20,578 nt of DNA from Bordetella parapertussis (lineage in GTDB: Bacteria; Pseudomonadota; Gammaproteobacteria; Burkholderiales; Burkholderiaceae_C). Positions 7,258-15,619 of this stretch are shown piece by piece; position 1 is the first letter of the stretch, and the number at the start of each line of letters is the position of its first letter. The notes beneath the pieces are model-generated. The model was given only the letters and a program-made list of their open reading frames with translations, was not told where the DNA came from and ran no database searches. The position numbers were made by a program, and so were the translations under genes. The DNA lies in NCBI GenBank assembly GCA_945875935.1, contig CAMCNE010000037.1, forward strand, positions 1 to 20,578. Direction: 5' to 3'.

Positions 7258-8223
7258 TCAGCGCATGCCGCCCATGCTGTGCAGCGCGCGCACCGCACCG
7301 GCACCAATCGACGCGCCAAAGCGGTTGGCAAGGCGCTCGGCGATGTTTTCCTTGGGCGTGTAGTCGATGATGTCTTCGGCCTTGATCACCTCGCGCGCCA
7401 CGTAATCGAGGCTGCCGAGGTGGTCGGCCAAGCCGAGCTTGACGGCTTCTTCACCGTTCCAGAACAGGCCGGAGAAGATCTCGGGCGTTTCCTTCAGGCG
7501 CTCGCCGCGCCCCTCGCGCACCACGGCAATGAACTGCTGGTGGACCTGATCGAGCGTGGCCTTGAGGTAGCCGCGCTGCTCGTCGCTGAGTGGCGAAAAC
7601 GGGTCGCCGATGCCTTTGTTCACGCCAGCGGTCAGCAAGCGCCGCTCGATGCCCAGCCTTTCCATGGCGCTGGCGAAACCGAAACCGTCCATCAGCACGC
7701 CGATGGAGCCCACGATGCTGGCCTTGTCGGTGTAGATCTCGTCAGCCGCAGCGGCGATGTAATAGGCGCCCGAGGCGCACTCCTCCTCGACCACCGCGAA
7801 CACCCTCTTGTTGTGCAGCGACTTCAAGCGCCGGATCTCGTCGTAGACGAGGCCCGCCTGCACCGGACTGCCACCAGGCGAATTGATGCGCAAGACCACC
7901 GCCTGCGAGCCCTCGTCCTCGAAGGCGCTCCTGAGGGCACCGATCAGGTTGTCGGCACTGGCCTCGGTGTCCGAGGCAATCTCGCCGCGGACTTCGACCA
8001 GCGCGGTGTGCGGACCGATGGGCGGGGCGGGCAACAGGTGATCTGAGTACGCCGTCCACGCCAGCAGCGCGAACACCGCCAGCCACACCAGTCTGAAAAA
8101 CACCCGCCAGCGCCGATCGCTGCGCCGCTCCTGAAGGTAAAGCTGTGCAATCTGTGTCGCGGTCTCGTCCCAGCCGCCGAGCTCGGAGGGTGTGCGTGCT
8201 GGCTGTTCGTTGTCGGGGGTCAT
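7258..8223 (-). CDS. sppA: S49 family signal peptide peptidase, SppA type
   Basis: This 321-residue inner-membrane serine protease probably degrades cleaved signal peptides and membrane-protein fragments. A charged cytoplasmic N-terminus is followed by one membrane segment (about 42-60, FFRLVWLAVFALLAWTAY). The protease domain carries RINSPGGSP at 112-120, ECASGAYYIAAAADEI with the presumed nucleophile S151, and NKGIGDPF with the presumed general base K203. The Ser-Lys spacing of 52 equals that of the Ser/Lys dyad in the short (Bacillus-type) SppA. This is the half-length form, not the tandem 67K form of E. coli. I chose the ATG at 8223 over the adjacent TTG at 8226. The gene is last in the chain rluC-HAD-Rieske-sppA, 19 bp after the Rieske gene. 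Confidence 0.92.
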   Translation of the reverse strand: MTPDNEQPARTPSELGGWDETATQIAQLYLQERRSDRRWRVFFRLVWLAVFALLAWTAYSDHLLPAPPIGPHTALVEVRGEIASDTEASADNLIGALRSAFEDEGSQAVVLRINSPGGSPVQAGLVYDEIRRLKSLHNKRVFAVVEEECASGAYYIAAAADEIYTDKASIVGSIGVLMDGFGFASAMERLGIERRLLTAGVNKGIGDPFSPLSDEQRGYLKATLDQVHQQFIAVVREGRGERLKETPEIFSGLFWNGEEAVKLGLADHLGSLDYVAREVIKAEDIIDYTPKENIAERLANRFGASIGAGAVRALHSMGGMR

Positions 8224-8242
8224 CAATGGGTTTCGTCGGTGC

Positions 8243-8641
8243 TCAAGCGTCTGACGCCGAGGTGGGAGGTGCGGGCTGGGTGTCTGGGGAAGGATACCAA
8301 TACACCTGCTGATCTCGCTCCTCGACGCGCAGCTTCGTCAGGCTGCCGCGACCGCACGGCCCGCCCACGCAGCGGCCGTTGCTCGGGTTGTAGCTGGCGC
8401 CGTGGATTGAGCACATGATGAAGTCGCGCCCGGAATCGAGAAACTTGCCGTACTCCCAGTCCATCTCGGTGGGCACGTGCACGCAGCGGTTCAGGTAGGC
8501 CACCACCTCGCCGTCGAAGCGCATGGCGAAGGCCGTGGCCTTGTCGCGCCACTGGATCACGTCGAAGACCACCGCATCGCCGCGCTCGACGAGCTCATCG
8601 GCAGCGCACAGGCGCACGGGGGCGGCTTCTTGCTCAGCCAT
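8243..8641 (-). CDS. Small stand-alone Rieske [2Fe-2S] protein
   Basis: This 132-residue soluble protein contains one Rieske domain. The cluster ligands appear as C53-V-H55 and C77-S-I-H80, followed by the usual GP(C)G turn (GGPCGRGSL). It has no signal peptide or membrane anchor and no oxygenase catalytic domain, so it resembles ferredoxin-like Rieske proteins rather than the bc1 subunit. The partner and reaction are unknown. I chose the ATG at 8641; upstream in-frame codons belong to the overlapping HAD gene. The start overlaps the end of the HAD gene by 8 nt, so translation is probably coupled. The conserved neighbours rluC, HAD and sppA do not point to a redox pathway. Confidence 0.88.
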   Translation of the reverse strand: MAEQEAAPVRLCAADELVERGDAVVFDVIQWRDKATAFAMRFDGEVVAYLNRCVHVPTEMDWEYGKFLDSGRDFIMCSIHGASYNPSNGRCVGGPCGRGSLTKLRVEERDQQVYWYPSPDTQPAPPTSASDA

Positions 8642-9296
8642 GTTGCGCCAGCCATGCGTCGAGTTCACCGACCGAATGGGCCACGAACCGCGGTCCGAAG
8701 TCGGCAAACGATTCATGGTCGTGCGCGCCGTAGCTGACGCCCACGCAAGCGGCTCCCGCATTGCCGGCCAGTTGCAGATCGTGGATGGTGTCGCCAATCA
8801 TCAAGGTGCGCTCGGGGTCCACGGTCAGTTGCGCCATGAGCTCTTGCAGCATCTGCGGATGCGGCTTGGAGCGCGTTTCATCGGCGGTCCGGGTGGCATC
8901 GAACATGCCGCGAAGCTGCACGCTGCCCAGCACCTCGTCCAGACCACGGCGCGACTTGCCGGTGGCCACGCCGAGGCGGTGCTGGCGCGCCTTCAATGAG
9001 GACAGCATGGGCAAAACGCCGTCGAACAAAGAGAGCTCTCCTTGCCGCGCGGCGTAGTGGTGCCGGTAGCGATCGGAAAGCTCGCCATAGCGATGGGCCG
9101 GCAGGCCGGGGGCTGCATGCTGCAAGGCCTCGACCAGGCCCATGCCGATCACGTAGCTGGCATCGCGCAAGCTGGGCACCGTCTGGTCGAGATCGGCGCA
9201 CGCGGCCTGGATGCAGCGCGCGATCAAGGCTGTGGAATCGAAAAGCGTGCCGTCCCAGTCAAAGACGATGAGATCGAACTGAGAGGATCGGGTCAT
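8634..9296 (-). CDS. HAD-superfamily hydrolase, phosphoglycolate phosphatase-like
   Basis: This is a 220-residue haloacid-dehalogenase phosphatase of the Gph/subfamily IA kind. Motif I is FDWDGTLFDS with the nucleophile D13 and acid D15. An alpha-helical cap follows. Motif II is LGVATGKSRRGL, motif III the Lys in SKPHPQM, and motif IV MIGDTIHDLQLA. The real substrate cannot be read from sequence; phosphoglycolate is only the usual label. The ATG at 9296 comes 1 nt after the rluC stop. The 3' end overlaps the Rieske start by 8 nt (ATGGCTGA), so the gene sits tightly inside the rluC chain. Confidence 0.9.
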   Translation of the reverse strand: MTRSSQFDLIVFDWDGTLFDSTALIARCIQAACADLDQTVPSLRDASYVIGMGLVEALQHAAPGLPAHRYGELSDRYRHHYAARQGELSLFDGVLPMLSSLKARQHRLGVATGKSRRGLDEVLGSVQLRGMFDATRTADETRSKPHPQMLQELMAQLTVDPERTLMIGDTIHDLQLAGNAGAACVGVSYGAHDHESFADFGPRFVAHSVGELDAWLAQHG

Positions 9297-9297
9297 G

Positions 9298-10371
9298 TCA
9301 AAGGGGCCCTGGGGGTGGCTGGCGCTCGCGCATCGCCAACTGTTGCAGCAATCCAAGGCATTCTGACGGAAGCGCAGCCTGCAACTCGATGGTCTCGCCG
9401 CTCAAAGGGTGAGCAAAGCGCAAGCTGCGCGCGTGCAAGAACATGCGATCAAAGCGCACGCCGGGCACCGACTCGCCACGCGCCAGCGCGCGGTTGGCCG
9501 CAAAGTCGCCGTACTTGTCGTCGCCGGCAATCGCGTGCCCCTCGTGCAGCAGATGCACGCGGATCTGATGGGTGCGGCCGGTCTTGATGGTCACGTCGAG
9601 CAAGCTGAAGCGCTCGAACGACTCGACCACCTTGACCAGCGTGATCGAGCGGCGGCCATCGGCGTCATCGGCATCGACGGCGCGCACGCGGCGCTCGCCA
9701 TCGGCCGAGAGGTATTTGTGCAGCGCGACATCGATGACCTTCTTTGACGGCGACCAGCGACCGAGCACCAGCGCGCTGTAGGTCTTGGCGATGGTCTTGT
9801 GGCCGGCGTGCTGGCGAAACTGCTCTTGCATCGCGAGCAGCGCCGAGCGCTTCTTGGCGATCAGCAGAAGACCCGAGGTTTCCTTGTCGAGCCGGTGCAC
9901 CAGTTCGAGAAACTTCGCCTCGGGCCGCGCCTGTCGCAACTGCTCGATCACGCCAAAACTCACGCCGCTGCCGCCGTGCACCGCCACGCCGGCGGGTTTG
10001 TCGATGGCAATCAGGTGCTCGTCTTCAAACACCACCGGAAATTCACGTGCCGGCGCGGGGGCTTCACCGCGCTCGGCGGCGGTGGGCCCGGTGCGCACCG
10101 GTGGCACGCGCACCTCATCGCCAAGCACGAGCCGGGTGTCGGCGGCGGCGCGGCCCTTGTTGACGCGCACCTCGCCCGAACGGATCACCCGGTAGACGTG
10201 CGTCTTGGGCACGCCCTTGAGCAGTCGCATCAGGAAGTTGTCGAGCCGCTGGCCCTCGGAGCCTTCATCAACGAGCACCCTGACCACCGCCGGCGGGGCG
10301 GTTTTTGCGGGCACCGGGGCGTCTGACGTGGTCGCCCGGGCCTTTTTGGCCCCTATAATTTGGTGCACCAC
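9298..10371 (-). CDS. rluC: 23S rRNA pseudouridine synthase RluC
   Basis: RluC converts three uridines of 23S rRNA (955, 2504 and 2580 in E. coli) to pseudouridine. An S4 RNA-binding domain (about 40-95, EGQRLDNFLMRLLKGVPK) precedes the RsuA/RluA-type catalytic domain. The catalytic Asp is in HRLDKETSG (D162), and KTGRTHQIRVH is the second family motif. It has 357 residues if translation starts at the GTG at 10371; a second GTG follows immediately, and the first 28 residues are low-complexity and not conserved, so a later start is possible. The gene diverges from rne, the same arrangement as in E. coli. Its start overlaps the -10 region of the putative rne promoter on the other strand. Confidence 0.93.
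   Translation of the reverse strand: MVHQIIGAKKARATTSDAPVPAKTAPPAVVRVLVDEGSEGQRLDNFLMRLLKGVPKTHVYRVIRSGEVRVNKGRAAADTRLVLGDEVRVPPVRTGPTAAERGEAPAPAREFPVVFEDEHLIAIDKPAGVAVHGGSGVSFGVIEQLRQARPEAKFLELVHRLDKETSGLLLIAKKRSALLAMQEQFRQHAGHKTIAKTYSALVLGRWSPSKKVIDVALHKYLSADGERRVRAVDADDADGRRSITLVKVVESFERFSLLDVTIKTGRTHQIRVHLLHEGHAIAGDDKYGDFAANRALARGESVPGVRFDRMFLHARSLRFAHPLSGETIELQAALPSECLGLLQQLAMRERQPPPGPL
10354..10359 (+). promoter_or_regulatory. Putative -10 element of the rne promoter
   Basis: A perfect TATAAT hexamer, rare in this GC-rich window, faces rne in the rluC-rne divergent region. No good -35 box is seen 16-18 bp upstream (the sequence there is GTCGCC-like). Transcription would begin near 10366 and give a leader of about 660 nt. 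The long leader fits what is known of rne in enterics. Confidence 0.5.
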
Positions 10372-11029
10372 GTTTGCGCTGTAAGTGTTTGATTTTCTTG
10401 AGTTTACTCGCGCACTTGCAACGTGAGGTGGCGGCCGGGATGCAAGTTCCGGTCACAGGTGATGCAACGCACTCAGCGTGCGGCGGGCTGTGACCCCAAG
10501 AGTTGCAGCGGCCCCAGGTTGATGGCGGCAGAGAAATCGTCCATCGAGCCCTTCGAAGCCACGCTTCGAAACCAACCAAGGTTTTTCCGGTGACAGACCG
10601 GCACAGACGGCCCCCATCAGGGCTGGCTGTCCGACCGCTGTTGCCAGCGTCCAGTGATCACGCGGATGACGTCTTCCACGATCCCTTCGCTCAGCCAGAG
10701 TCTGACCCCCACGGCGCCCTTTGCGGCCGCTGGGCGTTGGTTCGGGCTGCGGCCGACCGGGACATCTACTGAAGACACTTGCCCAACCTCCCATGCCCTC
10801 ACGCCCTTGTGGCGCGACGGACCGAGGCAAGGCTTGCGAATCCGTTTCCATCACGACCACGCAAGCGCCAACGCTGCGCCGCCGACCCCCAGGGTCGCAC
10901 CGGTGCAGTCCAGGGCGATTCCTTTCGGGCTTCGCGGGCACTTCTCGTGCATTGATGAGCCAGCGCCGGTGTTCGGTGCGGGCAATTTGATGAATCCGGC
11001 GGCCAGATGGCCACGGCACAGGAGTACAG
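10366..11029 (+). promoter_or_regulatory. Long structured 5' leader of rne
   Basis: This stretch of about 660 nt has no credible gene; the short frames in it are overlapping and lack family features. It carries several compact hairpins: 10435-10452 (6 bp with one G-U, 6-nt loop), 10552-10570 (perfect 8-bp TTCGAAGC/GCTTCGAA stem, 3-nt loop) and 10587-10601 (5-bp CCGGT/ACCGG, 5-nt loop). In E. coli the rne leader (361 nt) lets RNase E cleave and down-regulate its own mRNA through leader hairpins. A similar role is inferred here; the sequence is not recognisably the enteric element. A strong AGGAG (11020-11024) stands 5 nt before the rne ATG. Confidence 0.55.
11020..11024 (+). promoter_or_regulatory. 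Ribosome binding site of rne
   Basis: AGGAG, 5 nt before the ATG at 11030, is the clearest Shine-Dalgarno sequence in the window and fixes the rne start. Confidence 0.8.
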
Positions 11030-14000
11030 ATGAAACGCATGTTGATCAATGCGACGCAGCCCGAAGAGCGTCGCCTCGCCATCGTCGATGGCCAGAAGTT
11101 GCTGGATTTCGAGACTGAAATCGAAGGGCGCGAACAGCGCAAGGGAAACATCTACAAGGCGGTAGTCACCCGCGTCGAGCCTTCGCTCGAGGCCTGCTTC
11201 GTTGACTACGGCGAAGACCGCCACGGCTTCCTGCCGTTCAAGGAAATCTCGCGCAACTACTTCCGCGAAGGCGTCGATGTGCGCACCGCGCGCATTCAAG
11301 ACGCGATCCGCGAAGGCGACAGCCTGCTGGTTCAGGTTGAAAAGGAAGAGCGCGGCAACAAGGGCGCGGCACTGACCACGATGGTGAGTCTGGCCGGACG
11401 CTACCTGGTGCTGATGCCCAACAACCCTCGTGGCGGTGGCGTGAGCCGCCGCGTTGAGGGCGAAGAGCGCGAAGAGCTCAAGGAAAACCTCGACCAGCTC
11501 GAGTACCCCAAGGGCATGAGCCTGATCGCTCGCACCGCCGGCATCGGCCGCACCGCGCCCGAGCTGCAGTGGGACCTGAACTACATGCTCAAGTTGTGGG
11601 ACGCCATCGACGGCGCTTCCAAGGCGGGCAAGGGCGCGTTCCTGATCTATCAGGAGTCGTCGCTGGTGATCCGCGCGATCCGCGACTACTTCACCGCCGA
11701 TGTGGGCGAAATCCTCATCGACACCGACGACATCTACGAGCAGGCCCAGCAGTTCATGGCCCACGTGATGCCGGAGATGGCGCCCAAGGTCAAGCGCTAC
11801 CGCGACGACGCGCCGCTGTTCAGCCGCTTCCAGATCGAGCACCAGATCGAAACGGCGTTCTCGCGCACCGTCAACCTGCCTTCGGGCGGCGCGATCGTGA
11901 TCGACCACACCGAAGCGCTGGTGTCGGTGGACGTCAACTCCGCACGCTCCACCCGCGGAAGCGACATCGAGGAAACCGCCACCCGCACCAACCTTGAAGC
12001 GGCCGACGAGATCGCACGCCAGATGCGCTTGCGCGACCTGGGCGGCCTGATCGTGGTCGACTTCATCGACATGGACGAGTCGAAGAACCGCCGCGAGGTC
12101 GAAACCCGACTGCGCGAGGCACTTCGCCCCGACCGTGCCCGCGTGCAGGTCAGCGCCATCAGCAAGTTCGGCCTGCTCGAACTCAGCCGCCAGCGCCTGC
12201 GCCCGGCGCTCAGCGAAGGCAGCCACATCACCTGCCCGCGCTGCAACGGCACCGGCCACATCCGCGACACCGAATCCAGCGCGCTGCAGATCCTGCGCAT
12301 GGTGCAAGAAGAGTCGATGAAGGAAAACACCGCCGCCGTGCATGTGCAAGTGCCGGTGGAAGTGACCAGCTTCCTGCTCAACGAAAAGCGCACCGAAATC
12401 ACCAAGATCGAGCTCAAGCAGCGCGTCACCGTGCTGCTGGTGCCCAACAAGAACCTCGACACGCCGAACTACCGGCTTGAGCGGCTGCGCCACGACGATC
12501 CGCGCCTGGAAAACCTGCAGGCCAGCTACACCATGATCGAAGAGGCGTCCGAAGAAACCGGCGTCACCCGTCGCGAGAAGACTGCACCGAAGCAAGAGCC
12601 CGTGGTCAAGGGCATCATGCCCGAGACCCCCGCACCGGCACCGGTGCCCAGGCCTGCTTCCGCGCCCGTGGCCTCAGTGGCCGTGCCGGCGCCCGCGCCC
12701 GCAGCGAGCGGCGGCTTCTTCGGCTGGCTGGGGCGCCTGTTTGGTGGCGGTGAAGCCGCACCTGCCGCGCCTGCGGCGGTCGTTGCCACGCCGCTGCCCT
12801 CGCCCACCGATGCTGGCCGTGGTGATCGAAACGGCCGCGGTGGCCGTGGCGGCCGCGGTGGCCGTGACGCAAAGCGCCCGGAGCGCACTGGCGAGGCCCG
12901 CCCTGAAGGCCGCGGCGGTGAGCGTCGCGACGCACGCCCAGGCCGCGGTGCACGCACCGACGAGATGACCGCCGCCGACAGCAGCGTGGTCCGTGAAGAA
13001 CGCCCCGCACGCAGCGACGTGACTGCCGAAGCCGGTGACGAGAACCGCCGCTCGCGTGGCGGTCGTGGCGGTCGCGGTCGTGGCGACAGAGCCGAGCGTG
13101 ACGCTCGCAGCGGCGAGCCCCCCGTTGATGAAAACGGCTTGCCCGTTCCCGATGTCGACGCTGAAGGCCAGTTGGCGGCATCAGCCGTCGAGGGCTCGGA
13201 GCAGGCTGCCGAAGGCGCAGAAGGCTCGGAATCCGGCGAGGGCAAGACCCGTCGCCGTCGCCGCGGTGGTCGCGGTGGACGCGATCGCAATGCAGCGCGG
13301 CCGGTGGATGGTGACGGTGAACTTGCCGCCGATCTGCCCGTGACCGGCGACGATGAGGGCGACGCTCAAACCGCTTCGCCAGCCGAGGCTGTCGAAGCCG
13401 GCGAGCGTGACGGCCGCCGTCGTGGCGGTCGCGGCCGAGGTCGTGGTGATCGTGGCGAGGCGCGCACCGATGGCGAAGCTGCGGTTGACTCGGCATCCGA
13501 GCCCGTCGTTTCGTCGCTCGGCGAGCAGACATCTGACAGCGGCCCAATCGAAGCCCCGCGCCCAGCGACGTCCATCGTGGCGGCAGAGGTCGTGGATGCC
13601 GTGGCCGAGTTCATCCCCGCGCAAGCAGCACCGGTGGAACAGGCCGAGGTCGAGCCCGAAGCTCCGGTCATCGTGGCGCCACCCGTGATGGTCGCGGTGG
13701 CTGAACCGGTGGTGCAGCCAACGCCAGCGCCTGTGGTCATCGCAGCCCCGGCGGTGGTCGAGCCTGTCGTCGCATCGGCCACAGCACCGTTCGTCCTCGA
13801 GACCACAGCCCTTGCGGCGGTGGCCGAGTCCGCAGGTCTGCAGTGGGTCAACTCCGACGCCGACAAGATGCGCTCGGCGCAAGAGGCGATGGCCAACGAA
13901 CCCAAGCCCGTGCACGTGCCGCGCGCGATCAAGCCGGCTGCGGTGATCGACGAAGGCCCGCTGATGCTGGTGGAAACGCGCAAGGACCTGTCGCAGGTGA

Positions 14001-14041
14001 CCCTGCCTTTCGAGTCCGAAGCCGACAAGCCGTCAGCCTGA
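11030..14041 (+). CDS. rne: Ribonuclease E
   Basis: RNase E is the essential endoribonuclease that starts mRNA decay and processes rRNA and tRNA precursors, acting at the inner membrane as the degradosome scaffold. This one has 1003 residues. The catalytic half (about 1-510) has the S1 region and the DNase I-like site with D301 (SVDVNSARSTRG) and D344 (VVDFIDMDES), equivalent to E. coli D303 and D346. The Zn-link C402/C405 is in CPRCNGTG. The C-terminal half is low-complexity: a Pro/Ala linker, then GGFFGWLGRLFGGGE (561-575), which resembles the amphipathic membrane-targeting helix. Acidic spacers follow, with four or more Arg/Gly blocks (first at about 594-612). The protein ends in a more ordered segment (LQWVNSDADKMRSAQ to LSQVTLPFES). 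The start is fixed by AGGAG. Confidence 0.96.
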   Translation: MKRMLINATQPEERRLAIVDGQKLLDFETEIEGREQRKGNIYKAVVTRVEPSLEACFVDYGEDRHGFLPFKEISRNYFREGVDVRTARIQDAIREGDSLLVQVEKEERGNKGAALTTMVSLAGRYLVLMPNNPRGGGVSRRVEGEEREELKENLDQLEYPKGMSLIARTAGIGRTAPELQWDLNYMLKLWDAIDGASKAGKGAFLIYQESSLVIRAIRDYFTADVGEILIDTDDIYEQAQQFMAHVMPEMAPKVKRYRDDAPLFSRFQIEHQIETAFSRTVNLPSGGAIVIDHTEALVSVDVNSARSTRGSDIEETATRTNLEAADEIARQMRLRDLGGLIVVDFIDMDESKNRREVETRLREALRPDRARVQVSAISKFGLLELSRQRLRPALSEGSHITCPRCNGTGHIRDTESSALQILRMVQEESMKENTAAVHVQVPVEVTSFLLNEKRTEITKIELKQRVTVLLVPNKNLDTPNYRLERLRHDDPRLENLQASYTMIEEASEETGVTRREKTAPKQEPVVKGIMPETPAPAPVPRPASAPVASVAVPAPAPAASGGFFGWLGRLFGGGEAAPAAPAAVVATPLPSPTDAGRGDRNGRGGRGGRGGRDAKRPERTGEARPEGRGGERRDARPGRGARTDEMTAADSSVVREERPARSDVTAEAGDENRRSRGGRGGRGRGDRAERDARSGEPPVDENGLPVPDVDAEGQLAASAVEGSEQAAEGAEGSESGEGKTRRRRRGGRGGRDRNAARPVDGDGELAADLPVTGDDEGDAQTASPAEAVEAGERDGRRRGGRGRGRGDRGEARTDGEAAVDSASEPVVSSLGEQTSDSGPIEAPRPATSIVAAEVVDAVAEFIPAQAAPVEQAEVEPEAPVIVAPPVMVAVAEPVVQPTPAPVVIAAPAVVEPVVASATAPFVLETTALAAVAESAGLQWVNSDADKMRSAQEAMANEPKPVHVPRAIKPAAVIDEGPLMLVETRKDLSQVTLPFESEADKPSA
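12833..12866 (+). repeat. 18-nt tandem repeat encoding Gly-Arg-Gly-Gly in rne
   Basis: Two consecutive 18-nt units (GGCCGCGGTGGCCGTGGC, the second diverging at its last bases) code for the first RGG block of RNase E. Related GGTCGTGGCGGTCGCGG-type blocks recur near 13060 and 13420. The repeats are coding and probably arose by slippage. Confidence 0.75.
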
Positions 14042-14052
14042 GCGTGACCCGC

Positions 14053-14105
14053 TGAGCCGGCAAACCGGCTCACCAACGGAAACGGCGCACCTCGGTGCGC
14101 CGTTT
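14053..14105. terminator. Double-hairpin bidirectional terminator between rne and nagZ
   Basis: Two hairpins fill the space between the convergent rne and nagZ. The first is 14053-14072 (8-bp TGAGCCGG/CCGGCTCA, CAAA loop). The second is 14080-14105 (11-bp AAACGGCGCAC/GTGCGCCGTTT, CTCG loop). The A-rich and T-rich ends of the second stem give a short U tract in either direction, as expected of a bidirectional intrinsic terminator. Confidence 0.8.
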
Positions 14106-14138
14106 CTCATGGTGGCTGCCAAAGGCAGCGCGTGCCGC

Positions 14139-15227
14139 TCAGGGCAGCAATTCCAGTGCGCGCTGATAGGCAGCGTCGTGCATCAACTGATCCCAGGTCA
14201 GCGGCTGCGTTTGCGGCAGCAGGGCCACTCGACGCTGCTCGCTGTCCTCATTGGCCTGCCAGCGACCGGCGGTCTGAGACTCGAGCAGGCCGTCGAGCAA
14301 TTCATCCACGGCCGCTCCGCCATCGCCCGACTGGTTGCACAGCAGCACCAGATCGCACCCCGCGTTGAGCGCCACTTCAGCCGCATCGGTGTAGCTGACC
14401 TCGACACCGGCGATGCGGCGCGCTCCGGCCATGCTCAGGTCGTCGCTGAAGACCGCGCCGGTGAACCCAAGCTGTGAACGCAGGATGTCATTGAGCCAGC
14501 GCGACGAGAAGCCGGCCGGGTTGGCGTCGACCTTGGGGTACACCACGTGCGCCGGCATCACGCTGGACAAGCTGGTGCTCAACCACTCGTAGGGGCGCGT
14601 GTCGTCGGCCAGGATGGCCTTGAGCGAGCGCTTGTCCACAGGAATTTCGAGGTGGCTGTCTGCCTTGACGAATCCATGCCCGGGGAAATGCTTGCCGCAG
14701 TTGGCCATGCCTGCGCGCAGCAAGCCGTGCATGAGGCTCTTGGCGAGCATCGTGACGACGCGCGCATCGCGGTGGAACGCGCGATCACCGATCACGCTGC
14801 TGGCGCCGAAGTCGAGGTCGAGCACCGGCGTGAAGCTCATGTCGACACCGCACGCGCGCAGCTCGCTGGCCAGCACGAAGCCGCTCGCGGTGGCCGCATC
14901 GGTGGCGCCCAGCGGGTCTTTCATCCACTGCTCGCCAAGCCGGCGCATGGGCGGCATGTGGGTGAATCCGTCGGTGCGAAAGCGCTGCACGCGCCCGCCT
15001 TCATGGTCGACGCACACCAGCACGTCGGGGCGGATCGACTTGATCTCGGCGGTGAGCTCGGTGAGTTGCTGGCGGTCTTGCCAGTTGCGCGCGAACAGGA
15101 TCAGCCCGCCAGTCAGCGGGTGGCGCAGGCGGCGCCGATCGGCCGCATTGAGGCCGAGGCCTTCGATGTCGAGCACCACCGGGGCGTGCACGCTGGCGAC
15201 GGGAGCCGTCGGTTTGGTTTTGGTCAT
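14139..15227 (-). CDS. nagZ: Beta-N-acetylhexosaminidase NagZ (GH3)
   Basis: NagZ is the cytoplasmic glycosidase that removes GlcNAc from 1,6-anhydro-muropeptides during peptidoglycan recycling. The 362-residue protein has the GH3 features LTGGLILFARN (38-48), VDHEGGRVQRF (73-83), the catalytic loop CGKHFPGHG (177-185) and the nucleophile region FSDDLSMAGA (Asp about 262). The length fits single-domain Gram-negative NagZ. The ATG at 15227 overlaps the acpS stop by 4 nt (ATGA), so it is probably translationally coupled as the last gene of the lepA chain. A hairpin terminator lies downstream. Confidence 0.95.
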   Translation of the reverse strand: MTKTKPTAPVASVHAPVVLDIEGLGLNAADRRRLRHPLTGGLILFARNWQDRQQLTELTAEIKSIRPDVLVCVDHEGGRVQRFRTDGFTHMPPMRRLGEQWMKDPLGATDAATASGFVLASELRACGVDMSFTPVLDLDFGASSVIGDRAFHRDARVVTMLAKSLMHGLLRAGMANCGKHFPGHGFVKADSHLEIPVDKRSLKAILADDTRPYEWLSTSLSSVMPAHVVYPKVDANPAGFSSRWLNDILRSQLGFTGAVFSDDLSMAGARRIAGVEVSYTDAAEVALNAGCDLVLLCNQSGDGGAAVDELLDGLLESQTAGRWQANEDSEQRRVALLPQTQPLTWDQLMHDAAYQRALELLP

Positions 15228-15619
15228 GGCAGGCTTTCAACCACCACAAAGCTGGTGGCGTAGTCGGTTTCGTCGGTGAGGCTCACCTGCGCGCGCAGCC
15301 GGCGCTCATCGAACCACACGGCGAGCGCGCCGTGCAGGCAGATGTGCGGCTGGCCGCTGGGCAGGTTGAGGATTTCGCAGTCGCGCCAGGTCATGGGCAT
15401 GTGCAGCCCCAGGCCGATGGCCTTGGAGAAGGCTTCCTTGGCTGAAAACCGCGTGCCCAGGTAGCTGATGCCACGCGCTTCGACACGCGCGCGCCGGGCG
15501 CGAAAGACCAGCATCTCCTGCGGGCCAAGCACCTTTTCAGCGAAGCGCTCGCCGCGCCGCTCGAGCGTGGCCGCAATGCGACGCAGGTCGCAGATGTCGG
15601 TGCCCACGCCGTAGATCAC
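15224..15619 (-). CDS. acpS: Holo-[acyl-carrier-protein] synthase
   Basis: AcpS transfers 4'-phosphopantetheine from CoA to acyl carrier protein. The 131-residue protein begins with the family opening MIYGVGTDICDLRRI, where D8 binds Mg2+, and has the second motif TRFSAKEAFSKAIG with E62. The start is the GTG at 15619, overlapping the pdxJ stop as GTGA. The 3' end overlaps nagZ by 4 nt. The pdxJ-acpS pairing is the same as in E. coli. Confidence 0.95.
   Translation of the reverse strand: MIYGVGTDICDLRRIAATLERRGERFAEKVLGPQEMLVFRARRARVEARGISYLGTRFSAKEAFSKAIGLGLHMPMTWRDCEILNLPSGQPHICLHGALAVWFDERRLRAQVSLTDETDYATSFVVVESLP

Noticed and set aside
10503..10990. Several overlapping short open frames in the rne leader.
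   Set aside because: They overlap one another in different frames, lack ribosome binding sites and show no recognisable domain; leader RNA is the simpler reading.
10799..12595. A 598-codon open frame antisense to rne, and similar long antisense frames (for example 1746-2756 minus, 4734-5345 minus, 12615-13547 minus).
   Set aside because: GC-rich coding DNA leaves the opposite strand open by codon bias. The translations are Arg/His/Ala-rich with no family motifs, and each lies fully across a well-supported gene.
12810..13460. Recurring GC-rich repeats in rne, considered as a possible repeat array.
   Set aside because: They are in frame, encode Arg/Gly blocks and have irregular spacing; coding low complexity, not CRISPR or a mobile element.
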